Origin: Bacteriovoracaceae bacterium
Lineage (GTDB): Bacteria; Bdellovibrionota; Bacteriovoracia; Bacteriovoracales; Bacteriovoracaceae
DNA: 64,000 nucleotides
Reading direction: 5' to 3'
Assembly: GCA_947450475.1 (NCBI GenBank)
Contig: CANFVK010000006.1
Span: forward strand, 1 to 64,000
Part shown: positions 26,499 through 35,435 of the stretch, piece after piece
Position numbering within the stretch: the first letter of the stretch is position 1
Layout of the letters: each line of letters begins with the position of its first letter
Notes under the pieces: generated by a model
What the model was told of the DNA's origin: nothing
Seen by the model: the letters and a program-made list of their open reading frames with translations, nothing else
Database searches by the model: none
Made by a program: the position numbers and the translations under genes

Positions 26499-27551
26499 TC
26501 ACCGAGAGCGTTCAGTGTAAATTTCATTGTAGATCTCTGTAATAATTAGTTTGATCGCAGCAACCATTGGAATAGAGATTACCATTCCAGTGATTCCCAT
26601 ATAGTGGGAGCCCACAATCACGCTTACCGCCACGATCATTGGGTGTAAATTAACAATTTTAGAAACCAAAAATGGAAATACGAAGAAAATATCAATGATG
26701 TTGGCTACGGCGTATAAGCTTAATATCGCTCCCATAGTAGAAGAAGTCATACCGTACTCAATCATTCCCAAAACAATGGCCGGCAAAACACCCAAAAATG
26801 GCCCCACGTAAGGAACAATATTTGTAAGAGCTGCGACAAAACCTAAAATGACTGCGTACTTAATATCTAATAAAAGCAAGCCAATAGTTATGACTCCACC
26901 GACGATAAATGCCTCTACCAGCTTTGCAAAAAAATAATTTCCCAACTGGCGATTGAAGACATGAATGACGTAATAAAACCTTTCAAAAATAGAATTAGGT
27001 GTAAAGCTGAGCAACATCTTTTTAAATGAATCAGAGTCACGGATAATAAAAAAAGTGAAAAATGGAATAAGAAAAATCCACTCGATGAAACTTGCTAAAT
27101 AATTCGGTATACGAAGTACAAATGCACCAAACCATTTTTGTAAATCCTCAAGCAATTGAAATAGGTAGGCATCACCTATCTCGTGACCAGTTTTCAATTT
27201 TATGTATTCTCTAAAGACATCAAATTGAGACATTACATATTGCTCTATTTTGGGAATGCTATTTTGAATTTCTTGAGTTTCATTGGACAAAATAGGTATG
27301 AGCTTTATCAGTGGCAACACAATTGCTACTAAAAAAAATACAAAAATTATCAATGTCGCCACGGTCTTAGAAAGTCGGAATCTCATCAAGGAATTAACTA
27401 TTGGAGATAGTGCTAAAGATAAAATATAGGCTAAAGAAAGAGGTATTGAAATCCTTGGCAATACGAGGACTAAAGAACAAAACAGAGCAATAATGATGCA
27501 AAAAAAAATCAATTGGATCTTAGATATATTTTTCCTATTATTTAAAATCAT
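26499..27551 (-). CDS. AI-2E family transporter (PerM/TqsA-like)
   Basis: A 350-residue polytopic membrane protein of the UPF0118/AI-2E exporter family. Hydrophobic helices lie near residues 10-35, 40-80, about 150-170 and several between 215 and 340. Family features are the N-terminal double helix pair, a long amphipathic region (90-145) and ALTNIVPYVGPFLGVLPAIVLGMIEYG. The substrate is unknown; the family includes proposed signal exporters and Na+/H+ antiporters. Its ATG overlaps by four bases the stop of the upstream cyclic-nucleotide-binding gene, suggesting a regulated pair. Confidence 0.85.
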   Translation of the reverse strand: MILNNRKNISKIQLIFFCIIIALFCSLVLVLPRISIPLSLAYILSLALSPIVNSLMRFRLSKTVATLIIFVFFLVAIVLPLIKLIPILSNETQEIQNSIPKIEQYVMSQFDVFREYIKLKTGHEIGDAYLFQLLEDLQKWFGAFVLRIPNYLASFIEWIFLIPFFTFFIIRDSDSFKKMLLSFTPNSIFERFYYVIHVFNRQLGNYFFAKLVEAFIVGGVITIGLLLLDIKYAVILGFVAALTNIVPYVGPFLGVLPAIVLGMIEYGMTSSTMGAILSLYAVANIIDIFFVFPFLVSKIVNLHPMIVAVSVIVGSHYMGITGMVISIPMVAAIKLIITEIYNEIYTERSR

Positions 27552-28156
27552 TTAGATTTTTCCAGCTGTTTGATTTTCTCAGCAAGCTTACTGGCTTCAT
27601 AGGTCAAAATGTAAAGACGATCCGAGAGAACTATGGCAAGAGACTGGATGAATTTAGCTGCGACAATCGGATGCCTCTGAATTAAAATTTCTAAGTCAGG
27701 TTTAAAAATACCGATGAGTTCGCAGGCGTTTTTGGCAATAGCTGTTGCAGATCGTCGATTTCCTTCTTGTAAGAGGGCAAGCTCTCCAAAGTAATCGAAT
27801 TCTTCTAGGGTTAAAAAATTGTCCTCTCCTGATTCACTTTTGAGTTGATCACGAGAAAGCTCAACCGAGCCAGAAAAAACAAAATAAAAGCCAATACCTA
27901 TTTCACTAAAGCGAAAAATGACCTCTTCTTCTGAAAATTTTCTATGATGAAAATACTTGGCTAAAATTCGCATCTCGTTATCTGAAAAACTTTTAAACAA
28001 TTCTAAGTTTCTAAGAAATTTTGGAATTGAATCTTTACTTTTTTTACTTAGCGGATTTGCTAACCAAAGATACTTCATCATTGAAAAGTTTATCTTATTG
28101 GCTAAATTTTCATTGCTAGCACCAGATTCCAGTACTGATTTTTCGTAGGATGACAT
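27548..28156 (-). CDS. Cyclic-nucleotide-binding domain protein
   Basis: A 202-residue protein with one cNMP-binding beta-barrel (about 48-165): EEVIFRFSEIGIGFYFVFSGSVELSRD and the phosphate-binding cassette FDYFGELALLQEGNRRSATAIA, where the Arg and Ala/Thr positions are kept. There is no DNA-binding helix-turn-helix after it, only a C-terminal helix ending EKIKQLEKS, so it is not a Crp-type regulator. It overlaps the AI-2E transporter gene by four bases, and a role in gating or controlling that protein is an inference. Which nucleotide it binds cannot be told from the sequence. Confidence 0.82.
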   Translation of the reverse strand: MSSYEKSVLESGASNENLANKINFSMMKYLWLANPLSKKSKDSIPKFLRNLELFKSFSDNEMRILAKYFHHRKFSEEEVIFRFSEIGIGFYFVFSGSVELSRDQLKSESGEDNFLTLEEFDYFGELALLQEGNRRSATAIAKNACELIGIFKPDLEILIQRHPIVAAKFIQSLAIVLSDRLYILTYEASKLAEKIKQLEKSK

Positions 28157-28169
28157 TTATTCCTCCGAC

Positions 28170-28883
28170 CTAATAAAGGCCCAATTGATCTTTCCCAACC
28201 CAGCCGGCCAAAGAAATGGGATATTTTACATAAAACCATCCCTCTTTAAATTCACCAAGAATCATTTTTGAACCAGCACGAACTTTGCCTTTTTCGCTGA
28301 AAATTTTTGATGGACCCTCATAAATTGGAATGTCTTTGAAGGCAATTGCATAATTAATATCTTTTAAATAAATGGTTGAAAAATAAATGGGAACTAAGGC
28401 AAAAACAAGACAGATGGCAAAAGATATTCTTCCTATAATTTTTTTCATTCTAAGCAACACCATTGCGGCCAAAACGAGAACCAGGGTCAGAGTTAAGTAT
28501 GCAGATGAGGGAAATGCTAACGCAGAATTCATGACTTGGTCATATAGATTGCTCGAGGTTGATAGATCATCAACTTGAAGTTGAGTTTTTACAAAGCTTA
28601 AATTATTAAGAGTTGATGAATTAATATGCCCATCTTTAATTGCTTTTTCTAAATGAAATCGTGCAGCGGCCATATCTCCCATCTTGGAATACACAGTTCC
28701 AAGATTGTAGTGGAAAATACCTGACTTTAACTGTTGTTTATTTTGGATCAAATAGCTTGCTGCAGCTTTGAAATCATTTTTAACATAAAAATCTTCAAAG
28801 ATTTTTGGATTAAAAGCCTCATCAGCTTTTCCTGCAGGATCTCGTGGTGACTTTGTCTCAGGCAATGTGCTAATATTTTTCAT
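28170..28883 (-). CDS. TPR and SH3-like membrane protein (BatE-like)
   Basis: A 237-residue protein with TPR units at about 45-105 (GIFHYNLGTVYSKMGDMAAARFHLEKAI), a membrane segment pair at about 128-170 (SAYLTLTLVLVLAAMVLL and ISFAICLVFALVPIYF) and a C-terminal bacterial SH3 domain (185-237) ending GWFYVKYPISLAGWVGKDQLG. This order is that of BatE-type proteins of aerotolerance operons, but no batA-D genes or MoxR are near. It is 13 bases upstream of the cNMP-binding gene, so the three genes to 26499 may form an operon. Confidence 0.7.
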   Translation of the reverse strand: MKNISTLPETKSPRDPAGKADEAFNPKIFEDFYVKNDFKAAASYLIQNKQQLKSGIFHYNLGTVYSKMGDMAAARFHLEKAIKDGHINSSTLNNLSFVKTQLQVDDLSTSSNLYDQVMNSALAFPSSAYLTLTLVLVLAAMVLLRMKKIIGRISFAICLVFALVPIYFSTIYLKDINYAIAFKDIPIYEGPSKIFSEKGKVRAGSKMILGEFKEGWFYVKYPISLAGWVGKDQLGLY

Positions 28884-28987
28884 ATTTTTAATTATCGCTG
28901 ATAGCTAAAAGTTTGCAAGCAGGAAATAGCATTTTCAAACAACATTAAACTAACTAAAAAAATAATTTTAAAATTGAAGGAATAAAA

Positions 28988-30352
28988 ATGGCAATTGGAG
29001 TTCAGTCGAGTGAGATTCACGAGCATTTTAATAAACTGTTTTCTGCCATATTAATGGAGCAGCAAAAAATAAGTAGCATTAAACCTGCCGATGAAGATAA
29101 AAAAGAATTATTGACCAATAACCTTAAAGAGTATGAGCAATTAAAAGGAAGAGGGTTTTTTTATCCATTCATGGCTTCTGGCCGAGGTCATGGTCCACTG
29201 GTTGAATTAATTGATGGTTCGATAAAATATGATCTCATCAACGCCATTGGGGTGAATCTTCTTGGACACTCACACCCCATTTATATCAAAGCAAACCTAG
29301 AAGCCGCAACTGCCGACACAATGATGGCCGGAAACTTGCTTTCATGCCTTGAACCCTTCGAGCTCAGTAAAGTGCTAATCAATGCCGTCAAAGCTTCTCG
29401 GTTAAAACATTTTTGGTTTTCGTGCTCAGGTTCGTTTGCAGGAGATACTGCGCTTAAAATTCTTTGGCAAAAAAAAGCTCCAAATTATCGCCTCATTGCT
29501 TTTGAAAAATCTTTTGCTGGGCGCTCAATTGCCATGCAAGATGTAACCTATAATTCTTCTTATCGTGAAGGAATGCCACAAACCATTCAGGTGGATCACG
29601 TCCCACACTTTAATTACAAAGACCCAGAAAACTCACTCAAGAACACTCTTGCTGCTCTGGACTCATTAATCGAGGCGAATGGCTCAACATATTGCGCTTT
29701 AACGATTGAACTCATCCAGGGCGAGGCTGGTTTTATTTTTGGAACCAAAGAATATTACGAAGGTATTTTTAAGTGGGCAAAGGCTCATGACATTTATGTT
29801 TGGGTTGATGAAGTCCAATCATTTGCCCGAACTCACCAATTGTTTGCATACCAAATGTTTGGACTTGATGAATATGTCGACGTCGTGACCGTCGGCAAGG
29901 TTTTACAAGCATGTGGAACATTCTATACTGAAGAATTAAATCCAAAACCTGGATTAATTGCTGGAACATTTAATGGCTCTATCGCTTCAATGAATGCCGG
30001 TAAAGCCATAGTTCGTCTTCTTACAGAGGGAAATTTTTATGGTCCTTTCGGGCGAATGAAGGAGCTCGAAACAAAATTCAAGGCAGAATTTAAAAAATTA
30101 TCAGAAGGCAGCTGCAAGGGCAAATTACCTTACTATGGTGGCGTTGGAACTATGCTGTCTTTCGAAGTCGGTGACTCCTCGACTGAAACAACCAATAAAT
30201 TTATGAAAAAACTTTTTGAAAATGGCATTATTACTTTCTCGGCCGGAAAAGATCCTACGCGAGTAAGATTTTTACTCTCAATTTCTTTATTAGATGAACA
30301 AATAAAAGAAATTTTTTCCATTTTGGAAAAAACAATCTTAGAAATAATATAG
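28988..30352 (+). CDS. Class III PLP aminotransferase, probably succinylornithine or lysine type
   Basis: Fold-type I aminotransferase of 454 residues. PLP contacts are visible: Asp274 in VWVDEVQSF, Lys304 in TVGKVLQACG, and FSCSGSFAGDTALKIL for phosphate binding. The stretch around Lys304 resembles lysine 6-aminotransferases more than standard AstC (about 406 aa). It is first in an operon with astA and astD, so in context it would transaminate N2-succinylornithine to the semialdehyde (arginine succinyltransferase pathway). GAAGGAA precedes ATG 28988. The substrate remains an inference. Confidence 0.8.
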   Translation: MAIGVQSSEIHEHFNKLFSAILMEQQKISSIKPADEDKKELLTNNLKEYEQLKGRGFFYPFMASGRGHGPLVELIDGSIKYDLINAIGVNLLGHSHPIYIKANLEAATADTMMAGNLLSCLEPFELSKVLINAVKASRLKHFWFSCSGSFAGDTALKILWQKKAPNYRLIAFEKSFAGRSIAMQDVTYNSSYREGMPQTIQVDHVPHFNYKDPENSLKNTLAALDSLIEANGSTYCALTIELIQGEAGFIFGTKEYYEGIFKWAKAHDIYVWVDEVQSFARTHQLFAYQMFGLDEYVDVVTVGKVLQACGTFYTEELNPKPGLIAGTFNGSIASMNAGKAIVRLLTEGNFYGPFGRMKELETKFKAEFKKLSEGSCKGKLPYYGGVGTMLSFEVGDSSTETTNKFMKKLFENGIITFSAGKDPTRVRFLLSISLLDEQIKEIFSILEKTILEII

Positions 30353-30360
30353 GACCTCGT

Positions 30361-31392
30361 ATGTATATTTTACGATCTGCCAACTTAAATGATCTAGATG
30401 ATCTCTATGATCTAAGTCAGCTGACACTTTTTATTAATCTTCCTCCAGATAGGGATATTATTAAAACTAAAATAGAGAGTTCCATTAAAGCTTTCACTAA
30501 GCCTTCGAAAAATCTTTGGGAAAACTATTATTTATTTGTCTTAGAAGATGTTATCGCTGAAAAAATTGTTGGTGCCTCAATGATTCATGCTCAACATGGA
30601 ACCGAAGATGAGCCCCATTATTTTTTCTCAGTTTCTCAAGAGCATAAATTTTCCAAGAGTCTGAACACTGGATTTATTCACGGAACTTTAAAGTTAGGAC
30701 TAGACACAAATGGGCCGACGGAAATTGGTGGACTCATCCTTGATCCTGAATTTAGAAAAAGTGAAAAAAGACTGGGTAAACAACTTTCTTTTGTTCGTTT
30801 TTTGTACATGGGTATGAACAAAAATAGATTTAAAGAAAATATTCATTCAGAACTTTTACCGCCCTTTGACAGTGAAGGGCATGCGCCTTTGTGGGAAGCC
30901 ATTGGACGACGATTTTTAAATATGGAATATCATGAAGCTGATGTTCTTTCTCGTAGTAACAAAGAATTTATACTCAATCTTTTTCCCGCCGATACTATCT
31001 ATCTTACACTTTTACCTATTGAAGCTCGCAATGCAGTCGGAAAGGTTGGAGAAGATACTATTCCAGTAAAAAAAATGCTTGAGAGCATAGGCTTTATTTA
31101 TACAAATGAAGTTGATCCTTTTGATGGAGGACCTCACTATCGAGCAAAACTAAAAGACATCAAACCAGTAAAGGAAATGTTTCCTGTTGAAATTCTAATC
31201 CGAGGATCAATAATCAAATCTGACAAAATTTTCCTCATGGCAAGTCTTCCTACTTCTGACGGCGGATTTAGAGCTGCTTACATTTCTGGAAATTTAAACA
31301 AGGGAACTAAGCCAAGTTTTCTTATTGACCCTGAAGAAGCTAGTGTCCTGGGACTTAAAGAAGATTTTAAAACTTTCGCAACTTATTTATAA
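30361..31392 (+). CDS. astA: Arginine N-succinyltransferase
   Basis: First enzyme of the ammonia-producing arginine degradation pathway, moving succinyl from succinyl-CoA to arginine. The 343-residue GNAT-like protein starts MYILRSANLNDLDDLYDLS and contains TEIGGLILDPEFRKSEKRLGKQLSFVRF, ELLPPFDSEGHAPLWEAIGRRF and ADVLSRSNKEFILNLFP, all family-typical. It is 8 bases after the aminotransferase and 13 before astD. Some bacterial homologues act on ornithine or form two-subunit enzymes; only one subunit is present here. Confidence 0.9.
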   Translation: MYILRSANLNDLDDLYDLSQLTLFINLPPDRDIIKTKIESSIKAFTKPSKNLWENYYLFVLEDVIAEKIVGASMIHAQHGTEDEPHYFFSVSQEHKFSKSLNTGFIHGTLKLGLDTNGPTEIGGLILDPEFRKSEKRLGKQLSFVRFLYMGMNKNRFKENIHSELLPPFDSEGHAPLWEAIGRRFLNMEYHEADVLSRSNKEFILNLFPADTIYLTLLPIEARNAVGKVGEDTIPVKKMLESIGFIYTNEVDPFDGGPHYRAKLKDIKPVKEMFPVEILIRGSIIKSDKIFLMASLPTSDGGFRAAYISGNLNKGTKPSFLIDPEEASVLGLKEDFKTFATYL

Positions 31393-31405
31393 ATAAAGGA
31401 ATTAT

Positions 31406-32926
31406 ATGAAATACAAAATATTAGGTAACTACTTCCTGGGTAATTTTCACCTCCCCCCAACTTCAGGTCCCCTGGCCGTTGAAAATATTCTCAAGCGGCA
31501 TTGTCCGGCAGATTTATCCCTTTTGTTATGGGAAGCACCTGTAGACTATCGCGATGTTGAAAGAGTCGTCTCTTCTGCAGTGGATGGCTTCAAATCCTGG
31601 AGAAAGCTCCCACAAGCAGAACGAAACACTTACCTAAAAAAATATCAAGATGAAGTCACTAAAAGAAAAGATGAGATTGCTTTAGCTATTTCCTTTGAGA
31701 TGGGTAAGCCACTTTGGGAAGCAAAAACAGAAGTCGCTTCCGTTATCGCCAAGGTCAATGTAACGATCGATGAATCTCTTCCACGCATTGCGAATAAAAA
31801 CATTGATAATATTTTGCCAAAAACGACTGGTCATATTTTTTATAAACCGATTGGTCCTTCTTTAGTCATCGGGCCTTTCAATTTTCCTTGCCACCTGGCC
31901 AATGGACAAATCTTAAGTGCACTGATTGCCGGAAATTCTATTATATTTAAAGCTTCTGAAAAGACTTGTTATTCGGCTCAACTTTTGATCGAAGCTTTTC
32001 ATGCTGCTGGCTTTCCTCCTGGTGTTGTCAATCTCATTCAAGGCGATGGAGAAGTGGCCCGAAGACTGTTAAAAGAAAAAGCAATTAAAGCTGTTTTTTT
32101 TACTGGATCAAAAGAAGTTGGCAAAAAAATATTAGACGTCACTCATCACGATCTTTCCAAACTAGTGAGTCTGGAGCTGGGCGGTAAGAATACAACAATT
32201 GTTCATCATGATGCCAATCTTGATCATGCCTTGGTCGAATTATTAAAAGCTTGCTTCCTAACATCAGGTCAACGTTGTACATCAACCTCTATCGTTGCCA
32301 TTCACCGAAGTATTCACGAATCTTTCATTGCTCAATTTCATGAACTTGCCAAAAAAATAACTATTGATCACCCAGTTGAATTTATCAAGGAACCATTTAT
32401 GGGCCCCTTGGTCGATCAAGCTGCCGTTGATAGCTACCTATTATTTATGGGCATGGCCAAACGAGAAGGAATTCAGGAAATCATGCGAGGCAAATTAATC
32501 GAAAAATCGAAAAAAGGACATTACGTTTCTCCATCTATTCATTTAGCCGAAAAATGGAATAATGATAGTCTTTTTTTACAAAGCGAAATTTTTGGACCAA
32601 ATGTTACATTTATTCCATACGATAGTTTTGATCAGGCGATCTCCATTGCCAACGCCACAGAGTATGGACTGGCGGCTGCAGTTTTCACCAAGGATAAAAA
32701 TCTTTTCAAACAATGTGTGGATGAGATCGACTCTGGCCTGATTAATTTCAATCGTTCTACGGTTGGTGCATCGGCAAAACTGCCTTTTGGTGGTGTTAAA
32801 AATTCCGGCAATTATAGACCTGCGGCGCTAACAACAATTGATGCCTGCGTTTATCCTATGTCCTGCCTAGAAGTCATTGGAGATGAGGCGGAGGATTTGA
32901 AATCAGTTACTGGTCTGGAGCTTTAG
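31406..32926 (+). CDS. astD: Succinylglutamate-semialdehyde dehydrogenase
   Basis: Aldehyde dehydrogenase of 506 residues that would oxidise N-succinylglutamate semialdehyde with NAD+. Catalytic Cys291 in TSGQRCTST, Glu257 in SLELGGKNTT, the Rossmann motif FTGSKEVGKKI and IGPFNFPCHLANG are seen. AAAGGAA precedes ATG 31406. It is third in the operon with a PLP aminotransferase and astA. astB and astE, needed for the remaining steps, are not in the window. Confidence 0.87.
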   Translation: MKYKILGNYFLGNFHLPPTSGPLAVENILKRHCPADLSLLLWEAPVDYRDVERVVSSAVDGFKSWRKLPQAERNTYLKKYQDEVTKRKDEIALAISFEMGKPLWEAKTEVASVIAKVNVTIDESLPRIANKNIDNILPKTTGHIFYKPIGPSLVIGPFNFPCHLANGQILSALIAGNSIIFKASEKTCYSAQLLIEAFHAAGFPPGVVNLIQGDGEVARRLLKEKAIKAVFFTGSKEVGKKILDVTHHDLSKLVSLELGGKNTTIVHHDANLDHALVELLKACFLTSGQRCTSTSIVAIHRSIHESFIAQFHELAKKITIDHPVEFIKEPFMGPLVDQAAVDSYLLFMGMAKREGIQEIMRGKLIEKSKKGHYVSPSIHLAEKWNNDSLFLQSEIFGPNVTFIPYDSFDQAISIANATEYGLAAAVFTKDKNLFKQCVDEIDSGLINFNRSTVGASAKLPFGGVKNSGNYRPAALTTIDACVYPMSCLEVIGDEAEDLKSVTGLEL

Positions 32927-32927
32927 T

Positions 32928-33131
32928 CTAGTCACAGTTACGATTTTGGTAATGTGGGTTTTGGTTATAAAGATTTTCATCGCAACCGAACTTATTTTCC
33001 CTGTGTACTTGTACACTTGAAGCCGGAGATCGACGGTAATTTTTATAAAGTTCCGTGCTGGAATGTTCAGAAATATAAGTATAGCCAAAAGCTAAAACAA
33101 GAAGCAGGGGAATGTATAATGCATTCTTCAT
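32928..33131 (-). CDS. Small membrane-anchored or secreted protein (67 aa)
   Basis: A 67-residue frame that begins ATG at 33131, directly after the stop of the upstream hypothetical gene (TAA-ATG). It has a hydrophobic start MKNALYIPLLLVLAFGYTYI, either a signal peptide or an anchor, then a short polar region with two Cys and many Asn/Tyr/His (FGCDENLYNQNPHYQNRNCD). The immediate junction with the upstream gene and the signal-like N-terminus support it, but there is no strong ribosome binding site. Function unknown. It ends 2 bases from the convergent astD stop. Confidence 0.5.
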   Translation of the reverse strand: MKNALYIPLLLVLAFGYTYISEHSSTELYKNYRRSPASSVQVHRENKFGCDENLYNQNPHYQNRNCD

Positions 33132-33716
33132 TTAATACTGCTTCTTATTCACTAAAACCCCAGCCTCACTCGACTGCTCAAGGTTTGAATTACTTCCTCT
33201 AATTTGTTCAACATCCACATTAGAATTTTTGTTATAAAGATCAATAATTTCTTTTTGCTTTAAGATTTTTTGAGATCGTTGCAGCCTCGCTTTTTCAATC
33301 AGAATGAATGAAGACATATTTTCACTTTCAGCGTGCTCCACCTTGTTTGATTTTTCATTCAGGTTATTTGAGATCCTTTCTTGTCCAGCTTTAGCCTCAA
33401 GCTCGTCTGTGGCAACGGTAGAAAAATGGGTGGTATCGGAACTGGAGTCCGCGCTCTCCGGGGTCTCTCCTTCTGGGGCCAGAGCTTTTTTAAATGGCAA
33501 TATTTTAGCACCTTTTTTAGCCTCACTTAACTCATGAAGTTCTTCCATATAGTCGGTGGTTGAGAAATCTCGATAAATTTTTTTATCAACCCTTTCATTA
33601 ACTAAATCAGTGAGAGAAAGAAATTTTCCACCATTGTGCTTGGTTGCAATTTCACTTATCTCCTCTGGGGTGATAATTCGAAGAACATTCATGATTATAA
33701 AGTTTTGTGCACTCAT
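33132..33716 (-). CDS. Hypothetical cytoplasmic protein (194 aa)
   Basis: A 194-residue protein with no signal peptide. The N-terminal quarter (VLRIITPEEISEIATKHNGGKFLSLTDLV) looks like a small ordered helical domain. The middle (80-140) is disordered, rich in Ser/Glu/Thr/Ala. A helical segment follows (SSFILIEKARLQRSQKILKQKEIIDLYNK split around 140-168), then a polar tail. No family recognised. It is upstream of, and abuts, the small membrane protein gene; 156 bases separate its start from tRNA-Asn on the other strand. Confidence 0.6.
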   Translation of the reverse strand: MSAQNFIIMNVLRIITPEEISEIATKHNGGKFLSLTDLVNERVDKKIYRDFSTTDYMEELHELSEAKKGAKILPFKKALAPEGETPESADSSSDTTHFSTVATDELEAKAGQERISNNLNEKSNKVEHAESENMSSFILIEKARLQRSQKILKQKEIIDLYNKNSNVDVEQIRGSNSNLEQSSEAGVLVNKKQY

Positions 33717-33821
33717 CTTTTAAGCTTATCGGCCAAGTGATTGAATAACTTGAGTGAAAAACTCCAGAACTCGAGGTTTCAGTTAGTTACTACTCTTTTA
33801 GGGATTTTTCTAAAAAACTGC

Positions 33822-33850
33822 TAGACATTTAATCCTATAATTTTTATAAC
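33822..33850 (+). promoter_or_regulatory. Promoter of tRNA-Asn
   Basis: TAGACA (5/6) and TATAAC (5/6) are spaced by exactly 17 bases and end 22 bases before the tRNA. The same -35 hexamer appears before the endonuclease-IV-like gene at 47857. Confidence 0.6.
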
Positions 33851-33872
33851 TTGGAGACTTATTTCATACTGA

Positions 33873-33947
33873 TGGGAAGTGGCGCAGCGGTAGCGCAGTA
33901 GACTGTTAATCTATTGGTCGTGGGTTCGATCCCCACCTTCCCAGCCA
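33873..33947 (+). tRNA. tRNA-Asn (anticodon GTT)
   Basis: Plus-strand cloverleaf: acceptor TGGGAAG/CTTCCCA (T1-A72 as in other tRNA-Asn), anticodon loop CTGTTAA (anticodon GTT), T-loop TTCGATC, discriminator G and encoded CCA. A run of eight T follows, possibly part of a terminator. No integrated element or repeated 3' end is seen nearby. Confidence 0.96.
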
Positions 33948-34007
33948 TTTTTTTTCTACTCTAATTATAATTATCCATTGAATGACTAAAATAAAGTAAG
34001 GATCTTG

Positions 34008-35435
34008 ATGAAAGAGCAATTATTTTCCAAAGATTTCCACATAAAACTCAAGCGCAATGTTGAAAAAAGCTATCGCGACTTTATCGAAGATTTGCGCGAC
34101 GATTTTAAAAAAGGATTTACAACCGACGTGGTAGATAACGACTTTCTAGATCAACTTGCAGATATTTTAATGGATGAAAGCTTTGATAACTACTCTCCGT
34201 TAAAGTTTTACTGGTTAAACTTGGTTGATAATATCGTTTACGTCATTCAACTGCATGAAGAGTTACTACTGGAAGATGACGTTGACACTGATGAATTAAG
34301 TGAACTCGAGGATGAACTTTTCAACTTTTGGAATGACTCTGACTTGGCAGAGAGTTTTCTCAATTTTTTAAATTCCGGCTCACCAGTTATTGAAGCTTCA
34401 AACAATCTTCTCCCACTTCTTGAAAATCAAATCATTTCATTTTATGTGCTTCACATAAATATTTATCAGCAAGTTTTTGACGATGCACTTATGTATCAAA
34501 CTATTCCAGAGCTTGGGGATCATTCCAAAAAATTTTATATAGGTGATTCGCATCGAGTTGTGGTAATCAAATCCCCCCCTCCGACCTTTCCATCACTTCC
34601 TTTGCTTTATATTTCACTTGAAGAAAATCAGCTCTCAGTCGAAAATGATGGAAAAGCCTTAAAACTTGAAATTTCACCGGCCCCAGCGCCTCTGCAAATT
34701 GATGAGCTGGCGTTATTTGTTTTGCCAAACTGTGATTTAGGACTAAAAAAACTTGAAGAGTTTAAAAAAAATATTTCGAAGGCGCTCGATACCATCAAAC
34801 GACTTGCCCCTCATTTGCACACAACATTTAAAAGCTTTACTCACACTATAATCCCAGTTAACGAACAGGGCATAGTTAGTTACTCCATGCAATCGCTTCC
34901 AGGTTATTCATCAATTAATATGTTTGATCGCGATCAGATAGACTTAATGGATGATCTCATTCACGAAAATGGTCATCACTACCTCAATACTTTCTTGAAC
35001 CATCTTGATCTCATAAATGAAGATGATGATAAAATTTATTTTTCTCCATGGAGAAAAGCCCTTCGCCCAATTCGTGGAATTTACCACGCAGTTTTCACTT
35101 TTTACTGGGCCCTTGAGCTTTTTTATCACCTAGATAATGGTGCCGAAAAAAAATCTCACTCTTTTAGCAAAGAAGAAAAAGCCAAAATTAAGCTTCGATT
35201 TATTGAAGAATATTATATGCTAGAATATTGTCGTGCAGACATTCAACATGCCTTCAAAAACAAAAGAGTTAATAAAGATGGGCTTCAATTGATTAATATG
35301 ATCTTTGATCAAATCTCTAGCTATAAAAAAGAAGTTGTTGTGGCTACCGATAAATTAAAAAGCCTTGATCCCAAAATGCATGAAAATGTCTTGAAGCTAA
35401 AAATGCAATTAGCGACTAGTCACTCGCATTACTAA
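34008..35435 (+). CDS. HExxH-motif protein, possible peptide-modifying enzyme family
   Basis: A 475-residue soluble protein without signal peptide. An acidic N-terminal half (1-130) is followed by a middle region and a C-terminal part with the motif LIHENGHHYL (HExxH at about 319-323) and FSPWRKALRPIRGIYHAVFTFYWALELF. This pairing of HExxH with a PWR...RPIRG segment is what I recall of the HEXXH-motif family (TIGR04267-like) annotated as peptide-modifying, now thought to be alpha-ketoglutarate-dependent peptide hydroxylases. I start at ATG 34008 with TAAGGA five bases upstream. It lies just after tRNA-Asn and overlaps the convergent YgfZ gene end by 27 bases. A plain zinc metalloprotease is the alternative. 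Confidence 0.62.
   Translation: MKEQLFSKDFHIKLKRNVEKSYRDFIEDLRDDFKKGFTTDVVDNDFLDQLADILMDESFDNYSPLKFYWLNLVDNIVYVIQLHEELLLEDDVDTDELSELEDELFNFWNDSDLAESFLNFLNSGSPVIEASNNLLPLLENQIISFYVLHINIYQQVFDDALMYQTIPELGDHSKKFYIGDSHRVVVIKSPPPTFPSLPLLYISLEENQLSVENDGKALKLEISPAPAPLQIDELALFVLPNCDLGLKKLEEFKKNISKALDTIKRLAPHLHTTFKSFTHTIIPVNEQGIVSYSMQSLPGYSSINMFDRDQIDLMDDLIHENGHHYLNTFLNHLDLINEDDDKIYFSPWRKALRPIRGIYHAVFTFYWALELFYHLDNGAEKKSHSFSKEEKAKIKLRFIEEYYMLEYCRADIQHAFKNKRVNKDGLQLINMIFDQISSYKKEVVVATDKLKSLDPKMHENVLKLKMQLATSHSHY

Noticed and set aside
33873..35435. Integrative element at tRNA-Asn
   Set aside because: No integrase, no direct repeat of the tRNA 3' end and no composition shift were seen.
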